This document shows positions 22,088 through 22,371 of a DNA stretch of 22,371 nucleotides, in pieces (the first letter of the stretch is position 1; each line of letters starts with the position of its first letter). Below the pieces are notes generated by a model. It worked only from the letters and a program-made list of their open reading frames with translations, was not told the DNA's origin and ran no database searches. Origin of the DNA: an uncultured Bacteroidota bacterium (GTDB lineage: Bacteria; Bacteroidota; Bacteroidia; Flavobacteriales; Flavobacteriaceae); contig CAILTC010000357.1 of assembly GCA_903837025.1 (NCBI GenBank), forward strand, positions 1-22,371, in the 5' to 3' direction. The position numbers and the translations under genes were made by a program.

Positions 22088-22371
22088 ATGACCGCAGCAA
22101 AATTAAAATCTTTCGATGTGTTAATCGAAATCCCAAGAGGAAGCAGAAATAAATATGAATATGATTTCGAAATAAAAAGAATGCGTTTCGATAGAATGTT
22201 GTTCTCTTCGATGATGTATCCAGCAGACTACGGATTTATTCCAGAAACATTAGCCTTAGACGGCGATCCACTTGATGTTTTGGTTTTAATAAACGAACCA
22301 ACATTTCCAGGTTGTGTAATGGAGGTAAAACCAATTGGAGTTTTTCACATGGCAGATGATAAAGGACCAGA
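22088..22371 (+). CDS. ppa: Inorganic pyrophosphatase (family I), 3' partial
   Basis: Hydrolyses pyrophosphate from biosynthetic reactions, driving them forward. The first 94 residues are in the window and the frame is still open at the end. It starts '[20 protein letters not shown]', followed by 'NKYEYDF', '[20 protein letters not shown]' (43-62) and '[20 protein letters not shown]'. The soluble PPase signature D-G-D-P-L-D (D58, D60 and D63, Mg-binding acids) is intact. The ATG at 22088 lies about 33 nt after a strong predicted promoter. Confidence 0.95.
   Translation, partial: MTAAKLKSFDVLIEIPRGSRNKYEYDFEIKRMRFDRMLFSSMMYPADYGFIPETLALDGDPLDVLVLINEPTFPGCVMEVKPIGVFHMADDKGP

Overview
The window looks like chromosomal DNA of a member of the Bacteroidota, most probably Flavobacterium or a close relative. 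The evidence is the low GC content, genes known from that phylum (PorT of the type IX secretion system, a TamL-type lipoprotein, a DUF5686 protein, 2TM-domain protein, MFS_3-type exporter), menaquinone-type UbiE, and -7 promoter boxes matching the Bacteroidota consensus TAnnTTTG rather than sigma-70 boxes. It is gene-dense and mostly core housekeeping. I see no tRNA, rRNA, CRISPR array, prophage or intact insertion sequence.

Layout. 1-1215: 3' part of a MacB/FtsX-type ABC permease (+). 1348-3341: accD and fbaA (minus, order fbaA then accD). 3406-5955: tamL (minus, probably TTG start), divergent from a SpoU/TrmH-family RNA methyltransferase (5992-6717, +). 6820-9163: minus-strand run of 2TM protein, folA, ubiE and porT. 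9400-9696: small stand-alone CBM48-like protein (+). 9801-12494: three minus-strand genes, a SAM methyltransferase and a tight pair of MFS exporter plus isochorismatase-like protein. 12582-12701: a 120-bp REP/BIME-like palindromic element. 12831-16412: thyA, a bifunctional nuclease-family gene, etfA and etfB (all minus). 16532-16589: a GTCATTGCGAGG-type hairpin repeat. 16705-21974: pdhB, DUF5686 protein, acyltransferase and AlkA-like glycosylase (+). 22088-end: the start of ppa (+).

The genes cover lipid precursor supply (accD), glycolysis and pyruvate oxidation (fbaA, pdhB), electron transfer to the quinone pool (etfBA, ubiE), folate/dTMP synthesis (folA, thyA), outer-membrane biogenesis and T9SS (tamL, porT), and RNA/DNA maintenance (SpoU methylase, AlkA-like).

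The most unusual thing I found is not a gene. Four intergenic regions (2211-2267, 6725-6796, 13668-13716, 15553-15665) each hold an array of 7-bp units followed by inverted copies of the same unit, with a different heptamer at each site. Three of the four sit within about 15 bases upstream of the start codon of the downstream gene of a co-directional pair. The clearest is in the etfB-etfA spacer, with six GATTNNN units facing a run of NNNAATC units. I did not find a clearly novel multi-gene system.
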